Both the position numbers and the translations under genes were made by a program. From Hydnum rufescens UP504 (Eukaryota; Basidiomycota; Agaricomycetes; Cantharellales; Hydnaceae), in assembly GCA_014904985.1 (NCBI GenBank), contig MU128940.1, forward strand, positions 62,001 to 126,000: a stretch of 64,000 bases of DNA. The letters are read 5' to 3'. This document shows, piece by piece, positions 1 to 11,715 of this stretch. The notes beneath the pieces were generated by a model. The model was not told the origin of the DNA and did no database searches. It saw only the letters and a list, made by a program, of their open reading frames with translations. Numbering within the stretch: position 1 is the stretch's first letter; every line of letters begins with the position of its first letter.

Positions 1-590
1 CATATTCAACAATCTTCTCGGGGGGCTCTCGAATTGAATAATCATTCGTTGACGGCCTGAAGCACTCGGGGATTGCAGATGTTCACCCTAAATAACTCAC
101 GGAGATGAATCACTGGACATCTGGGATTTCATCGAGGTACGCACACGTAATAGTGAAGGTATCATGAGTTGACGGCCAACGGTGAACTGGAATCAGGGCA
201 CATGCTTATCACCTAGCACCTTCGGCGCGGCATTCTCGTCAGAGACCCTTGACACCCGCCTCAATTAGAGTCCAAGCTGAAGGCAAAATAGTCTACAGCC
301 ACACGACGAAGGAGCCCACGGTACTAGCTTTGAGTATACAGGTGAGCACTTACTAGCCCTGTGAAAACTCCCTTCATATTTCCATATTTTCGTAGCCTAA
401 ATCCATGCTATGTGCAAGGTGATCCCAGAGGTGATAATTCCAAGCAATGGACGAGTGCAGTACGGGTACTATCGGCGCTGCCCGAGACACAGTTCCCACG
501 CTACGAATTCGGTGATAATTAAACGTCCCACAACTGAGCCAAGAATGAATCGTACACTTGTTGATCCCTTGAATTTATCCACTACCCTAC
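1..590. other. Intergenic, nothing recognised upstream of U6
   Basis: No protein or RNA gene is recognised here. A short open frame begins at 410 but runs straight into the U6 RNA, so it is judged spurious. An AT-rich stretch near 570-578 lies about 20 bases before the predicted U6 start and could be part of its promoter, but it is not a clear TATA box. Confidence 0.5.
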
Positions 591-614
591 GTCCCCTTCG
601 GGGTGACATACGAA

Positions 615-645
<31 letters not shown>

Positions 646-711
646 GGCCCCTGCACAAGGATGACACGCTTTGACCGAGTGGATGATCTTCGGATCACAA
701 TATTTATTTTT
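591..711 (+). ncRNA. U6 spliceosomal snRNA
   Basis: This is the U6 small nuclear RNA, the catalytic RNA of the spliceosome, normally made by RNA polymerase III. The 5' hairpin (591-607) has a UUCG tetraloop and a bulged U. The invariant ACAGAGA box is at 629-635, the AGC triad at 641-643, and the conserved internal stem-loop region follows to about 668. The core is colinear, with no intron inside it, unlike some yeasts. After the core the sequence runs on for about 42 bases, longer than the roughly 26 in human U6. It includes a second UUCG hairpin (GATC stems, about 685-696) before the T5 run at 707-711 that would end transcription. The core identification is secure; the exact 3' end is inferred from the T-run. 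Confidence 0.85.
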
Positions 712-1027
712 CTTGGGTACACCTTCATTTGCCTATGGTAAGCGTCCCATAGGGACAAACGCCTTGCATACCTTCCTCTTCCAACTTCTGCTATTACTTC
801 TTCCAGTTTTACTGTTGTCATCCGCGTACGGCATAGGCGTAGAGCTTATGGCTAACTCGTTGACGGAGTATCTCCAAAACTAGATCATCAATTTGAGCCA
901 CCCCTCATAATTAATCTCACTCTATCAGTGGTGTGTGCCAAAATTAAAAGGCCTCCCGAAAGCAATACTGGACATTCGCGCAATACAACGGCGGGAGGGC
1001 ACGCGGAAGGAGCCGCTCAACCACTCG
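712..1027. other. Intergenic between U6 and the Rossmann gene
   Basis: About 316 bases that would hold the 5' UTR and promoter of the next gene. A 70-codon open frame from 671 overlaps the U6 3' end and has no recognisable similarity, so it is not annotated. Confidence 0.5.
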
Positions 1028-2255
1028 ATGGGTTTATCTCCAGTCGGTAACGCAGTCCCCGTAGATATCCTTGTTCTTGGGGCGGGTTGGTATTCTCAGT
1101 ACTTGATCCCGCTCATCCAATCAGATCCAACCCTTTCGTTCGCTGCAACGACTCGTAACGGTCGCGTCGTCGCTGGCTACACCACCATCAAATTTCAAGT
1201 TTCTGACGATGAGGGGACTGACTGGGCAGGTCTACCCAAGGCACGAACTGTGGTCCTGTCATTCCCTACTGTGGTCCCAGGGGCGATTGCGAAATATATC
1301 CGTGCTTATGAGTCGGCTCACGGTGCGGGTACGACGAGATGGATCCAGCTAGGTAGTATCGGGGCGTTCGATGTATGTGGACCCATCTCCGCTCTGTTTC
1401 CTATCTCGTATCTCCCCACTTCCCCCGCTCTTTTGCTCCCACCCTTTTTTCTTCCCCTAGACTGTTGTATCCTCGGTAGGAGAATGTCACAAAACACCAG
1501 TAACAACAATGACCTCTATTCCACGCCCTTCGAATCCCCGCGCCGAGTCCGAATTTGACCTCCTCGCGCTCTCTTCTCCAACCTCCCCGTATCAGACTCA
1601 AACCACCGTATTGAACCTCGCCGGCCTATGGGGTGGTACTCGAATACCACGCAATTGGGTTTCTAGAGTCGCGCCGACGAAAGACGCCCTGGGCAAGAAA
1701 GGAAGCGTGCACTTTATCCATGGTGAAGATGTCGCGAGGGCAATCATCGCCGTGCACCGTAGGTTCAGTCCGGGGCAACGGTGGATCTTGACCGATGAGC
1801 GTGTCTATGATTGTAACGTGGTTCTTTTCACAAGGTTTGTAATTCTGGACTGACGATGAACACCACCACTAGGGTGGGACCTGGCTTCCGCCTGGGGCTC
1901 TGGGGCGAGAGCGGTTTGTTTTGGTATTTTCCCTGTAGATTATTGGCTTGCTCATTCGAAGGACTTTCGCCATTCACAAGTAGCTCCAGACAAGCCTCCT
2001 CAGGGTCTACACCCTGGCTGGGTCCAAGACCTCATGGTTGAGACTAATGCAAGTCAAGTGTTCTTTCGCATGGTTGTCTTTGGATTGTCAATCCATTCGC
2101 AAGGCTCACTCCAGGTATTTTTCTTTTTCCCTTGCCTTTAGATATTTGTACTTCCTCGATCAGGCCCTCTGCTACCCGGAAAGCACTTCAGTTCGCGGGA
2201 TTTTTGGGCGACATACGAAATACATCCTTGGCATGCACGACTCGACGGAATTTGA
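1028..2255 (+). CDS. NAD(P)-binding Rossmann-fold protein (YeeZ-like atypical SDR)
   Basis: Predicted exons are 1028-1372, 1461-1812, 1873-2057 and 2142-2255. They join in frame to 331 residues. Near the N-terminus a hydrophobic beta strand leads into the nucleotide-binding turn LGAGWYSQYL. A central segment reads VLNLAGLWGGTR and is followed by IHGEDVARAI, the pattern of the epimerase/dehydratase-like extended SDR fold. The C-terminal block WWDLASAWG is split by the second intron. The protein ends in SRDFWATYEIHPWHARLDGI, a conserved tail I associate with fungal relatives of bacterial YeeZ. It is probably a soluble oxidoreductase or epimerase-like protein of unknown substrate. The start is the first ATG in frame with the Rossmann strand; a longer upstream frame lacks a plausible ATG. 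The 3' end faces the 3' end of the Scc2 gene, 373 bases away. Confidence 0.8.
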
Positions 2256-2628
2256 TGATTCGTCCCCCGGAGAATTATTTTGGTGTATTTCAATGTTTGG
2301 TGAAGTACAACGATAAGATATTTGTTTTTTTTTCGCCTAGAGTTCGTGAGACTTGAGGAGTTTGTGAGGTTCCTCTCGATGCTAGGATTGTCGAGAAAGT
2401 ATTTTTCCTCGAATATCATTCTACGACATTCAGCCATTGGACTCAGTGCAGACGCCTTACAAGGCCTGGCGCGATGTCCAGACTCTGGGTTCCTTCGTTC
2501 TCAGTGCAGTTCGTCCTGTATTGAAGGCCATTATTTTTCTGACCGTACGATTAGATTAACACGATGTAGCAACAGGTCTATAACAATAAAAATAGCCATT
2601 ATTTTAGAATGAGCACAAATTCAGCAGT
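2256..2628. other. Convergent intergenic region
   Basis: The two flanking genes end here on opposite strands, so this holds their 3' UTRs and polyadenylation sites. Open frames of up to about 100 codons occur on both strands but have no recognisable similarity. Confidence 0.5.
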
Positions 2629-5600
2629 TCACTCTACGTCGTCCACGGGTTCGGGAGATACTCCTTCTTGCTCCCAAAGGCTCAGCAGCTGCGCAGGACA
2701 GCATCAGTCATGTTCACACAGGCATGAAAAGAAATAAGACCCGTACCTGACGATGCTGGTTTTCCCTGTCCTCACGAGTATGGATGGGTTTCACAGCATA
2801 CGGGACACGCTCCCACGTCATCGGCGTTGCGAGGCGACGGATCGCGGCTTTGTCGCCCAGGGCGCTTTTTTTGCCAACTACCCATTTCATGCATTTCCTA
2901 CTCCAGTCGTCAGATCAGAATGGAATTTAAGGAGAATAATCAAGCCTATTACTCTTCTGATAGACCATACGTTCCCTTCAAGTATGCCTTGAGAATTAGG
3001 AGCATCGCGATGCATATCGAGGAGCGTGCAAAGTCATCGGTGAGTTCTAAGGATTGGTCAGTGAGTCCCCTATCCAATCAAACTATCTAAAGCACTTGTG
3101 CTCACCCGCTTGTGGCGTGACGGGGTTCTAAACAATACGTAAGTAAGGCAACCAACTCTCACTAGCACTACCAAAGCAAATGCGTACAGGTTGCTCGGAG
3201 TCATGTTCCGTCAAGGGGTTTCCCAATTTATGCTGCAGGGTATCGATAACTTGGACCCCCGAGACAGACAGAACAGCCGTAATGTGGCGGATGACCGTCA
3301 AAATCTCCTCCTGAGTCTTATACTCCAATGCCGAAAGGTTTTCTACCATGTAACGAATGAAATCCAATGACGTCTGGACATGACTCCATCAATCCTTCAA
3401 CAAACTACGATGCACAAGTGACTGGTCATACCTGCGGAGTCCCAGCGCCCGACGCGTCCACGTCCAGAGCTTTCACGACTGCTTTGAGGAATTCTTGACG
3501 GGTGGTTCTCTTTTCCCGCACAAGAGAATACCAGGGCTGCAACATCGCAGTGGGTACAGGATCCAAGCGAAGACCTGATTTCATCCTAGTTGAGGATCAT
3601 AGAGGAATTATGTGAGCAGCCGAGCGCACCTGAAACGGCTCCAGGATGAATCCGTTGTTGATATTGAAACGACTTGTGGGCGCAGTCAAGATAGCGTACA
3701 TTGATCATAGTCGCATGTTTATTATATAAAATGGTGTGGTAATTGAGAGCACGAGAGCTCAGCCTTGCTGACGAACTAGTCTCGAGAGCGATGATCGTGG
3801 GCACGCACTATCGTGGGATATCATGAGGATACAACGACAGACACAAGCTTGAATGCTCGCCTGGATTGGATGGGCAAGTCCTTGGCGAACCACGAAGCCC
3901 AATATATCGACAGCGGTTGATTGGAGTAGATTGTGGTCAGTGATCGCCGCTTCCAAAATTTTATCCAAGTATCGCTGTACTATCGACGAGCTAACACTGA
4001 TAAAAGAATCTGATGTTCACACAACAACCACAGAGAGATGTCGAAAGAGGCATGCCTTCCATCTGCAAAGTTGGTAGTGTTGCCGACGAGCTCATCCATG
4101 CTCAGATTTTTCTTCTTTGAACCCTTGATCGCTGAAGAACCAAGGTGAATATCAAACCCAATTCTTGGTGGGTAAGACACTAACATTTCTCTTGGGCCGA
4201 GTACTTGGATGACTCCGAAAGGAGGAAATCATGGATGATCTTAAGTAGTCTGTAGCGTGGCTCCACATCGGGGGATGCGAACACGGCATCCATCAATGCG
4301 GCCGACTCAGTTGTCATCATTAATATAGGATAGGATCGAAATAAGAAACCTTACAGGGAAAATAACGTCAACGTGAATTTCTCAGCCACACCGAGACCCA
4401 ACTCACCCAAACACTGCATCAACCGATTCCGAGTAAGAGAATCGTCGACATTCTTGTGCAATGCAAGCAGCGCCCTGTACACGTGGTCGGTGATGGGATC
4501 CTAAGCATATCATACAAGCATATTAACGGATCATTGGCCAGGTAATACCAGCAGTTGACATACTTGGCTAATCATATCAAGGTCTCGCCCAATGTCTACG
4601 TATCAATCATTAGCGTTTCGGTGACCCGACTGCAAAGTATTTACGCATTACCAGGGTTCTCCGTGCGCATAACGTCGAAGTTACAATGCTCGCAAAGCAA
4701 GGAAAGAATGTAAACGAGGAGAATTACATTACGCAATGATGTCGGGGCCAGAGGTCCCCGCGACGACTGAACAATCACAGATTGCAATTTCACTGTCCGA
4801 ATGTTTATGGCATGTCACAGGGATGAAGAATTCGAAGAGGCGCGCCAACGTACTGTTACACGATTTGAGGAGAGCGACGAGTCGATTGAACTCGTGCGTT
4901 ATGCATTGAACCACAACGCAGAGACAAGCTACTGTTTCCTGTAGAGCCTGAGAATAGAGGAAGGCGCTTCATAGGCTATCCAGTTCTTATAACCAGAAGA
5001 ATATAAATACCCCTAACCCTCCTGTAGACGACGGCTTGATGATCATCGGCTGAAGCATTAGCTGCAGTTCTTGACCGAATTTTGTGGCAGTTCTAGGCAT
5101 GGTAGGTATAACGAGCCGGAATATCTTCAGGAGATAATCAGCAGTGGTTTGTTCCTCAGGCTAAGAGCGCAGTATAGATAAACCATCAAGCATCAATGCG
5201 GGAAAAAAGGACGCACAGATGTGGGATTCTTGAGATAAGGCAACAAAGTGTGAGCCTTTTGACTAGATATGATGGCAGGATGTGCAGAAGTAAAAATATA
5301 TATCGTCTTGATGCAATTGACAACGTTCTGTGAGCATAATATGCTCCTCATTAGTACCATATCGGGAAGAAAAAACGATGACGACCCACAAATCCTGGAA
5401 AGTCCTGTGCATCAACTAAGCTATCGATCAAAGCATCACAGATCGTGCCGTATTGCTCAAGGATTGTAGAGCCACTAACACCATCACAGTCCGAGGCCAG
5501 CTAAGCGATCAGAAGATGAGATTCTTACTGTGGCAAATGAGGAAAAGCAAACCTGATGGAGAAAATCTTCGAGGGGAGAATGACGATCGGGAAATTTATC

Positions 5601-8600
5601 AGAAACGCCCATGATCACAGAAACTTTCTCGGCGACTGGGTCCTTCGTCAGCATCTCGGCGACTTCCTCAACAGAGTTACTCGTAGCCCGAATGTTTGCC
5701 TTGGCGGCAGCTTCGTCCCGAGAACTTGGAAACCACAGTTCGCCCAGCGTCTTCATAGATAATTCCTAGAGAGAAAGGGGGATTTTCGTCTGGGAAAGAT
5801 ACCGAAAATTGTACATTCAAGCAGACCTTGACTGTTTCGTCCTCGTCCAACATTCGCAAGACAAGTTTATGACAAATATCAACCCGCCGTCCTTGCGAAT
5901 GTTCGACCTGATATACACTTTTGAATAGCTTAATCACGCGCTTGCGGACACCGATTCCAGTATCCTGAATATTTTTGTCAGTCCGCACCTAAAACCAAGC
6001 AAACGTCAGCACTCACAGCGATGCGTTCGGCAATTTGCTGAAAGTAATCCCCAGCGACCGCTGGCATCGAAATGATATATTTCCCAATGAGTTCCACGGC
6101 AGCATCACGAACGGCAGGAGAGCTATCTTGAAGATGATTTTCGATTGCCTTGCGGACGCTGGCCTGGGGAGCAAATCATTTCAGGAATTTCATTCAGACT
6201 CCATTAGACTATGCGCCACATACGTTGCGCAAAATCGTTGGATCTACAAGTACGATCTGGCCAAGGGCACGGAGAGCCTTCGTCCGCATGAACACAGCAG
6301 CGGCATCCAAAGACCCAAGGATAATGTTGAGAATTGGCTCAAAAGCATTCTTCAGTCCCTGGGTGCACCCAATCGCCTCAGAAACCAAGTCTATCTGTGA
6401 GGCATTGGATCTGGAGGTTAACTGTCAACAGAGATGCATATCTTACAGGCCAAAGAATACGACCCACCCTGCGTCGAAAACATCATTTGTGGGCTCCTTC
6501 CATAGGTCTCGGAAGGCTAGCTTCAATCGCTTGCACAGATTCATAAAGTGGGTGTATTCGCGACCACCGATTGAACCATCTTCGCCCATTTTTGTAAGGA
6601 CCGAATTGCACCGCATTAGACCAGCTGCTACCTCCTGAGCCCATATGGTGGATGTCAACTCTCGGGCACTCTGTATTTCATTTCAAGTTAGCACAATATC
6701 GGGTCTCAAATACCCGTGGTCCCCACATCAAATGCTGCAGAGTCTTCTGAAGCTGCCTTAACAAGATGCGAAGATACATCATCATGGGCAGATATCAACG
6801 TCTCCAGACCCTCTAAGTCGGATGTCCCGACAATCTAAGGATTCGCATAAATACCGTTAGGAAGCCTTGTTTCTCGGATGAATGGATCAATATACTTGGT
6901 CTAGAGCAACAACTTCACTTGAAGATCGATCTGATTTTGAAACGCGGATCTGGGAAGATCGTAAACGAGCAGCTATAATGCCGAGATGTTCCAATGCGAT
7001 GGATTTGAGCCCATTAGTATCAGTCAAAGCCGTGGCAGAGGATTTTACATCATCCAGAGCGTGCCCCTGACATCGGAGGCTTCACTGTGAGCGCGATAAA
7101 ATGGTAATGAAGAAAAACTGACCAGAAGCTTGCAGACAACTACTAAAAGAAGAGCAGCTCCGGGCCACTCTGGCCAATACAGAACGGTAAGCACATCCGA
7201 GATAATGGTATCAAGAATGGCACGGTATTCAGTTTCATTCGTAGTTTTTGTAGTTTTACTTTTGCCGGCACTAAGGTACATTGCAGATATCAGACAGCCA
7301 AAACACGTCGTCTAAAAACTGGCACGTACCGGTGTGTCAGAAACATGACAATGGTCTTCCCTACGGTATATGGGGCTTCGAGTGCTGTGCTGTAAAGCCG
7401 GAGCTCCTAGTATGCCAAAATTATGCCGGTTGCATGCATCGTTAACGCCGTTGATCATACCTCTAGATCCAGCTCCGAAAGAAACTCCGCCTTCTGGGCA
7501 CTTATAGTCACACTTGACTGCAACGCGAGTTCACGTCGCTTCTTAGCGAATTTCCTTGCTTCCACGCATATATCATGTGCCGAAGTATGGATGAGCTGCA
7601 GGAGAAGAGCTGAAACAGTATGAATCGATCGGCCGTCACGGAGCCTAGGTGCAAGGTAAAGTCAATGTGGAAAAAGAATTGCCTCCAATAAGGTGGCGAC
7701 GGACCTAAATTGACCGGCTTTCTGTTTCAAGTCCGGTAATTTGATCAGAGATGTCATGATCTCCTCGATAATCCAGCTACGCTGCTCGACGTGGCTTGCA
7801 AAGATCTATTGGACATGTTTGCCATCAGAGTTGCATAACTGACCCGGGGGAACAATACTGACACTTCGGATGAGGGCCAATGCAGACAACCGCAGTCCTC
7901 TAAGCGCCGAATTCCCACCTAATGCACTGAGCACCATTGACGTCTTCTCTTTGGAGCTCTTCCCGCTTTGGGTGGAACCGCTTGCTCCGAACTCGACGAC
8001 AAAGAAAGGGCCAATGGAAATATAGACGGCCGGAATGATGATGGCATCGGACATATTCACGTGAGATCGACTGACGAGGGTATCGATGCGTGGCAGAACT
8101 GCGGATAGGATCTGGAAGATTTCCCCGATTTGGGTTCGCCGAGAGACGGCTCCAGGACTCGTAGATTTCGTCACGTACTGAAGAAGAGGCGAATTGTGAC
8201 CTGTACAGTACAGAGTCAGGGCGGTCCTGTCCTTCAACGTAATTTAAAGAACAAACCATGTATATCGCCTGTGCTTTCCACGAAAGGATAAATTATGCGC
8301 TTCAACTGGTTGCTGACAGCATTCATGCAATTGACGATCAATTCTTCGGAGTACACCTAGTATTGGCTAGGCATGAGGGTTCAGATGAATGGAATATAAA
8401 ATTTAAGCACGAACCTGCTTCGGCATTTTGTCAGCAGATAGCAATGCCAGGACACAGCTAGCAGCAAGGACGCTCTCTTTAGCAGTATCAAGCGTCAGGT
8501 CCAATTGTTCCAACTCTTCTTCACTGGGCTCTCTGTTATTGGTCCCTTGATCAACTTTCCCCATGTTTTCAGCTGTAGTGCCGTCCTCGACCCCAGCCTC

Positions 8601-10704
8601 GTCCCCTTCTTCCACGTACACAGGTGTGCGCGAACGACTGCGACTCCGGCTTGAACGTCTAAGACCCTCGCCAGTGGGTACTGGGTCTGGCACTGTGGCC
8701 TTACTTGGTTTCTCCTTTTTTGCATTGGCTTTAGTCTTCTTGGTCTTCTTGGACGGCGACGTTGATGTTTCCTTTATTGCTCCGGCGGAGACGAATGGAT
8801 CACCGTACTCTTCTTCTCCCGAGCCGAGCGTGACGGTGCGACCAAGGAGTTTCAAGGCTCGTCCGATAGCAGAAGGATCTGTCTCTGCCAGCCGGGCGGG
8901 TGCAGGGTTCTCATTCGAATGCACTTGACCGCGACGACCCCCTGATCCAGATCCTGGACCGCGCGTGGGCGCAAGACGCGCACGCTTCGATGGTCGCGTG
9001 ATTTGGGACAGATAGGTGCTCATCTTGGAGATTACGGTCGGATGCAACAGCACATTGGAGGTGTCAGCGGTAAGATGTGAGAAGAAAGACGCAACATGGT
9101 TGGACCCGGGGCCAAGTGTCGATAGAGGGACACCAGGGGGGAGGGAGTCTTCAGCTTCGAGGATATCCTCTAAAAGAGTGGTGAACTTTTGTAGGGGAAC
9201 TGGTTCGAAAAAAAGAATGCAAAAAGGGTTAAATGATATCGACTGAAAATAGACCATTTCTCTAATCACACCTCGTTCTCCGCCTTCTACTAGCTTCGTT
9301 CCTTTTCGACCACTGCGTACTACACTAGAACCCATATTGATCAAAGGAGTCGATCCACCCAGCCCGAACACATGGCCATCATCTGCATCAGAGCCTGAGT
9401 CTGACTCATGAACACCTTGATGCTCAGTGGCCTCAGAAGCAGGGGCAGATCCCCCTCTTCCCCTAGTGGAAGATGGCGTGGAATGCAAAGACGGGACTTC
9501 GACGTACGGAATCATGCGTCGTGCGGGGAGAAATTTCAACGTTCCTGCTCCGGGCGAATCCCCCTTCAGTTCTGAACCATTAGCTACCAGCACAGGATTT
9601 GATGCCGGGCGATTGTGTTGGGCTGGAGAGGATCCTGAAAAAGAACCTATACTGTGGACCCTCTTCTCTGAAGGAGAGTTCAAAATGCTGAGCTTCCGTT
9701 TGCGGGAGGGTGTACTAGGCGTCAGAGGAGGGTTCACGCCGTATTGGGGGCGAGACTTGTGGGGAATGGCTGCGGTGCCTGGACCCAAAGCCAGTGGATC
9801 TGGAGATTCTTGTGGCACTGATTGTATGGTAGGCGGAGGGCTTCGAGGAACAGGAAATAGAGCAGGAGTCTGGGATTGAGAATTGTGCTCGGGTTGGAGA
9901 AGGGTCTGAGTCCGATTTTGGGGTTGCCCCTGATATTGATATGATTTAGACCGTGATTCCGAGACAGTTGATGAGATCGTCTGCCGAGAATATAAACCGT
10001 TGGATGAAGAAGAGGCCAATTCTGGTCGGGAGGGTAGTGGGAATTCTGGTGGCCTTGAATGGGAGGAAGGATTTGATCGTGGCTGTCTTGACGATGGTAT
10101 TTTGGCATTACGCTCACTCAGTGTGGCAGCCACAAACTGGTCAAAAAACGTAGCAGAGTCATCAGGAGAGTATACAGGATTGGAATGTCTTGGGGAGTAT
10201 TGGTGCTGGCCTGATGTTGGGCCAGTATGCCCCCCAAGGGCGCCACTGAGGGCTGAAGGTGTAGGTTGGAGCATGGGAGGCAGAGGCGGGGCCCTAGGAT
10301 GGGATGCTGTAGACTGAAGCACGCTATTCACGAATGGGGAGGCAGAGTATGAAGAAGGGGTCCAATTTGTTTGCGTATTCAGCGTTGCGGGGTATCTGTA
10401 TGGAGGACCAGGTCTACAAAATGGATCCTAATTAGACAAAATTGCATATGCGAGGGGAAACGAATGAAACCGACGGAACAAAATTCGCCTCATAATCAAG
10501 TGCTCGAACAACTTGTTCGCGCTGCTGATACCAGCTAATTCTCTCATGTCCTTGAGGGGGAATCTCAGCATCAAGAGCGACTGTATCCCGTGAATAAGGT
10601 GGCGGGTTCACGGAAAAGTGGCCCTGCTGCTGCATATTCGCACTCGTGCCACCGCTGAAGAGATGTGGCTGCGCGAGGGAAGGAATAGGAGCCGTACTTG
10701 ACAT
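2629..10704 (-). CDS. SCC2: Cohesin loader subunit Scc2 (Mis4/NIPBL/Coprinopsis Rad9 family)
   Basis: This large HEAT-repeat protein loads cohesin onto chromatin together with Scc4. The start is taken as the ATG at 10704. Exon 1 (10475-10704) joins, after a 61-nt intron, a long exon that is proline/serine-rich and probably disordered, the part that binds Scc4 in the family. Conserved blocks then appear in order down the minus strand: [13 protein letters not shown] (about 8.0 kb), [11 protein letters not shown] (about 5.93 kb) and LGELWFP (about 5.74 kb), then [15 protein letters not shown] (about 3.33 kb) and [13 protein letters not shown] (about 2.97 kb). After a 58-nt intron (2689-2746) the last exon (2629-2688) encodes [19 protein letters not shown] and stop. 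These match the NIPBL/Mis4 C-terminal HEAT region. Many introns were not all placed. The 1 kb upstream is shared with the divergent kinase gene. Confidence 0.88.
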
Positions 10705-11715
10705 TGTGCTCAAATGTCTCGCGACTACATGCGACCATGAAGTCCCCCGATGAGCAAATGAACACGCTACTTGCTGTCGCAAAGAATGAAAGGAGACCTA
10801 CCATGCGATATAGGGGTGGCTGAGGCAAATGGGTATGACGCGAGCAGTGAATGTGCGTTGGCAATTTGGTCCGGGTGAGGATTTGCTTCGGCCTCATCAG
10901 CATCGTAATGAGGGTCAGATCCATACATGCTGATCAAGCGCCCGCAGAGATCTTAGGAAATGATAGCACTTCAGAAAGCCGAGACGCGCTTCCACCAGAA
11001 TAATATACGTTCTTTGGTATGGATGGTGTCGGTGTGAGCCGCGTTTGCATCCGAGTGAAGCGCCAGCCTCAAGTTCCGTTCTATCTTTCTATGCTATTGC
11101 TTATGCCTTATGGGTCTCGGCCTGACATACCATCTCTTTTGAAGGCTCAAATGCCTCCTGATATCTCGTGCTTGGTGTTCAATTGAACCCCTAGGCAGCG
11201 GTTCATGGGGCGTGGCATTATCAAACACAACATACCTCTCCCATAACTGAGATGCTATTGACGATGTAAGTAATGGTTGCATACGTCCCAATGGAAAAGG
11301 GAATATTGTGGCTTGATAGTAAATGGATCATGCAAACATAGAGAACATTGGTCAGACCTCTTCCAGGTCCTCCATTGGTTCTGTTTTCGGGGATCAGTGG
11401 TCTACACAAGTCGCCCAATATTTTGTTCGGCAGAATATGGTACTCGTTGCTGTCGCCAATGCCGTTGCAATTACTCAAGTGTACTTATTCCATGTCGCAG
11501 CACTCCTGACGCTTGCCTAAGCAAATGCCACCGCCCACCATCACTTCGATAGATATAATCATCAGCCGTGAAACTGGGTTGTCACGCGACGTGTGACACA
11601 ACCTGAGAAGGTCGTGTCGACGTCACATTATAACTGTACTTCGGCAATATGCATGTGGGAATGACATATATCCTTGCCGACGTGGCGCTCATAACTGTCA
11701 GGGCGCTGGTCAGAC
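10705..11715. other. Divergent intergenic region between Scc2 and the kinase gene
   Basis: About 1.0 kb separating two divergently transcribed genes, so it must hold both promoters. Short open frames on both strands (for example 11094-11291, 11323-11520) show no recognisable similarity. No repeat or RNA gene was recognised. Confidence 0.5.

Noticed and set aside
410..664. 84-codon plus-strand open frame
   Set aside because: Its second half is the U6 snRNA, whose conserved RNA motifs explain the sequence. No protein similarity.
682..700. Resemblance of the UUCG hairpin to the 5' end of fission-yeast U6, suggesting a second U6 copy
   Set aside because: No U6 core follows it; the only core lies upstream, so it is treated as a 3' hairpin of the same RNA.
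2138..2437. 99-codon minus-strand frame overlapping the end of the Rossmann gene
   Set aside because: The Scc2 gene ends at 2629 with a well-supported last exon, and this frame has no similarity.
8563..10317. Several plus-strand open frames of 66-150 codons
   Set aside because: They lie opposite the long N-terminal exon of Scc2 and have no similarity of their own.
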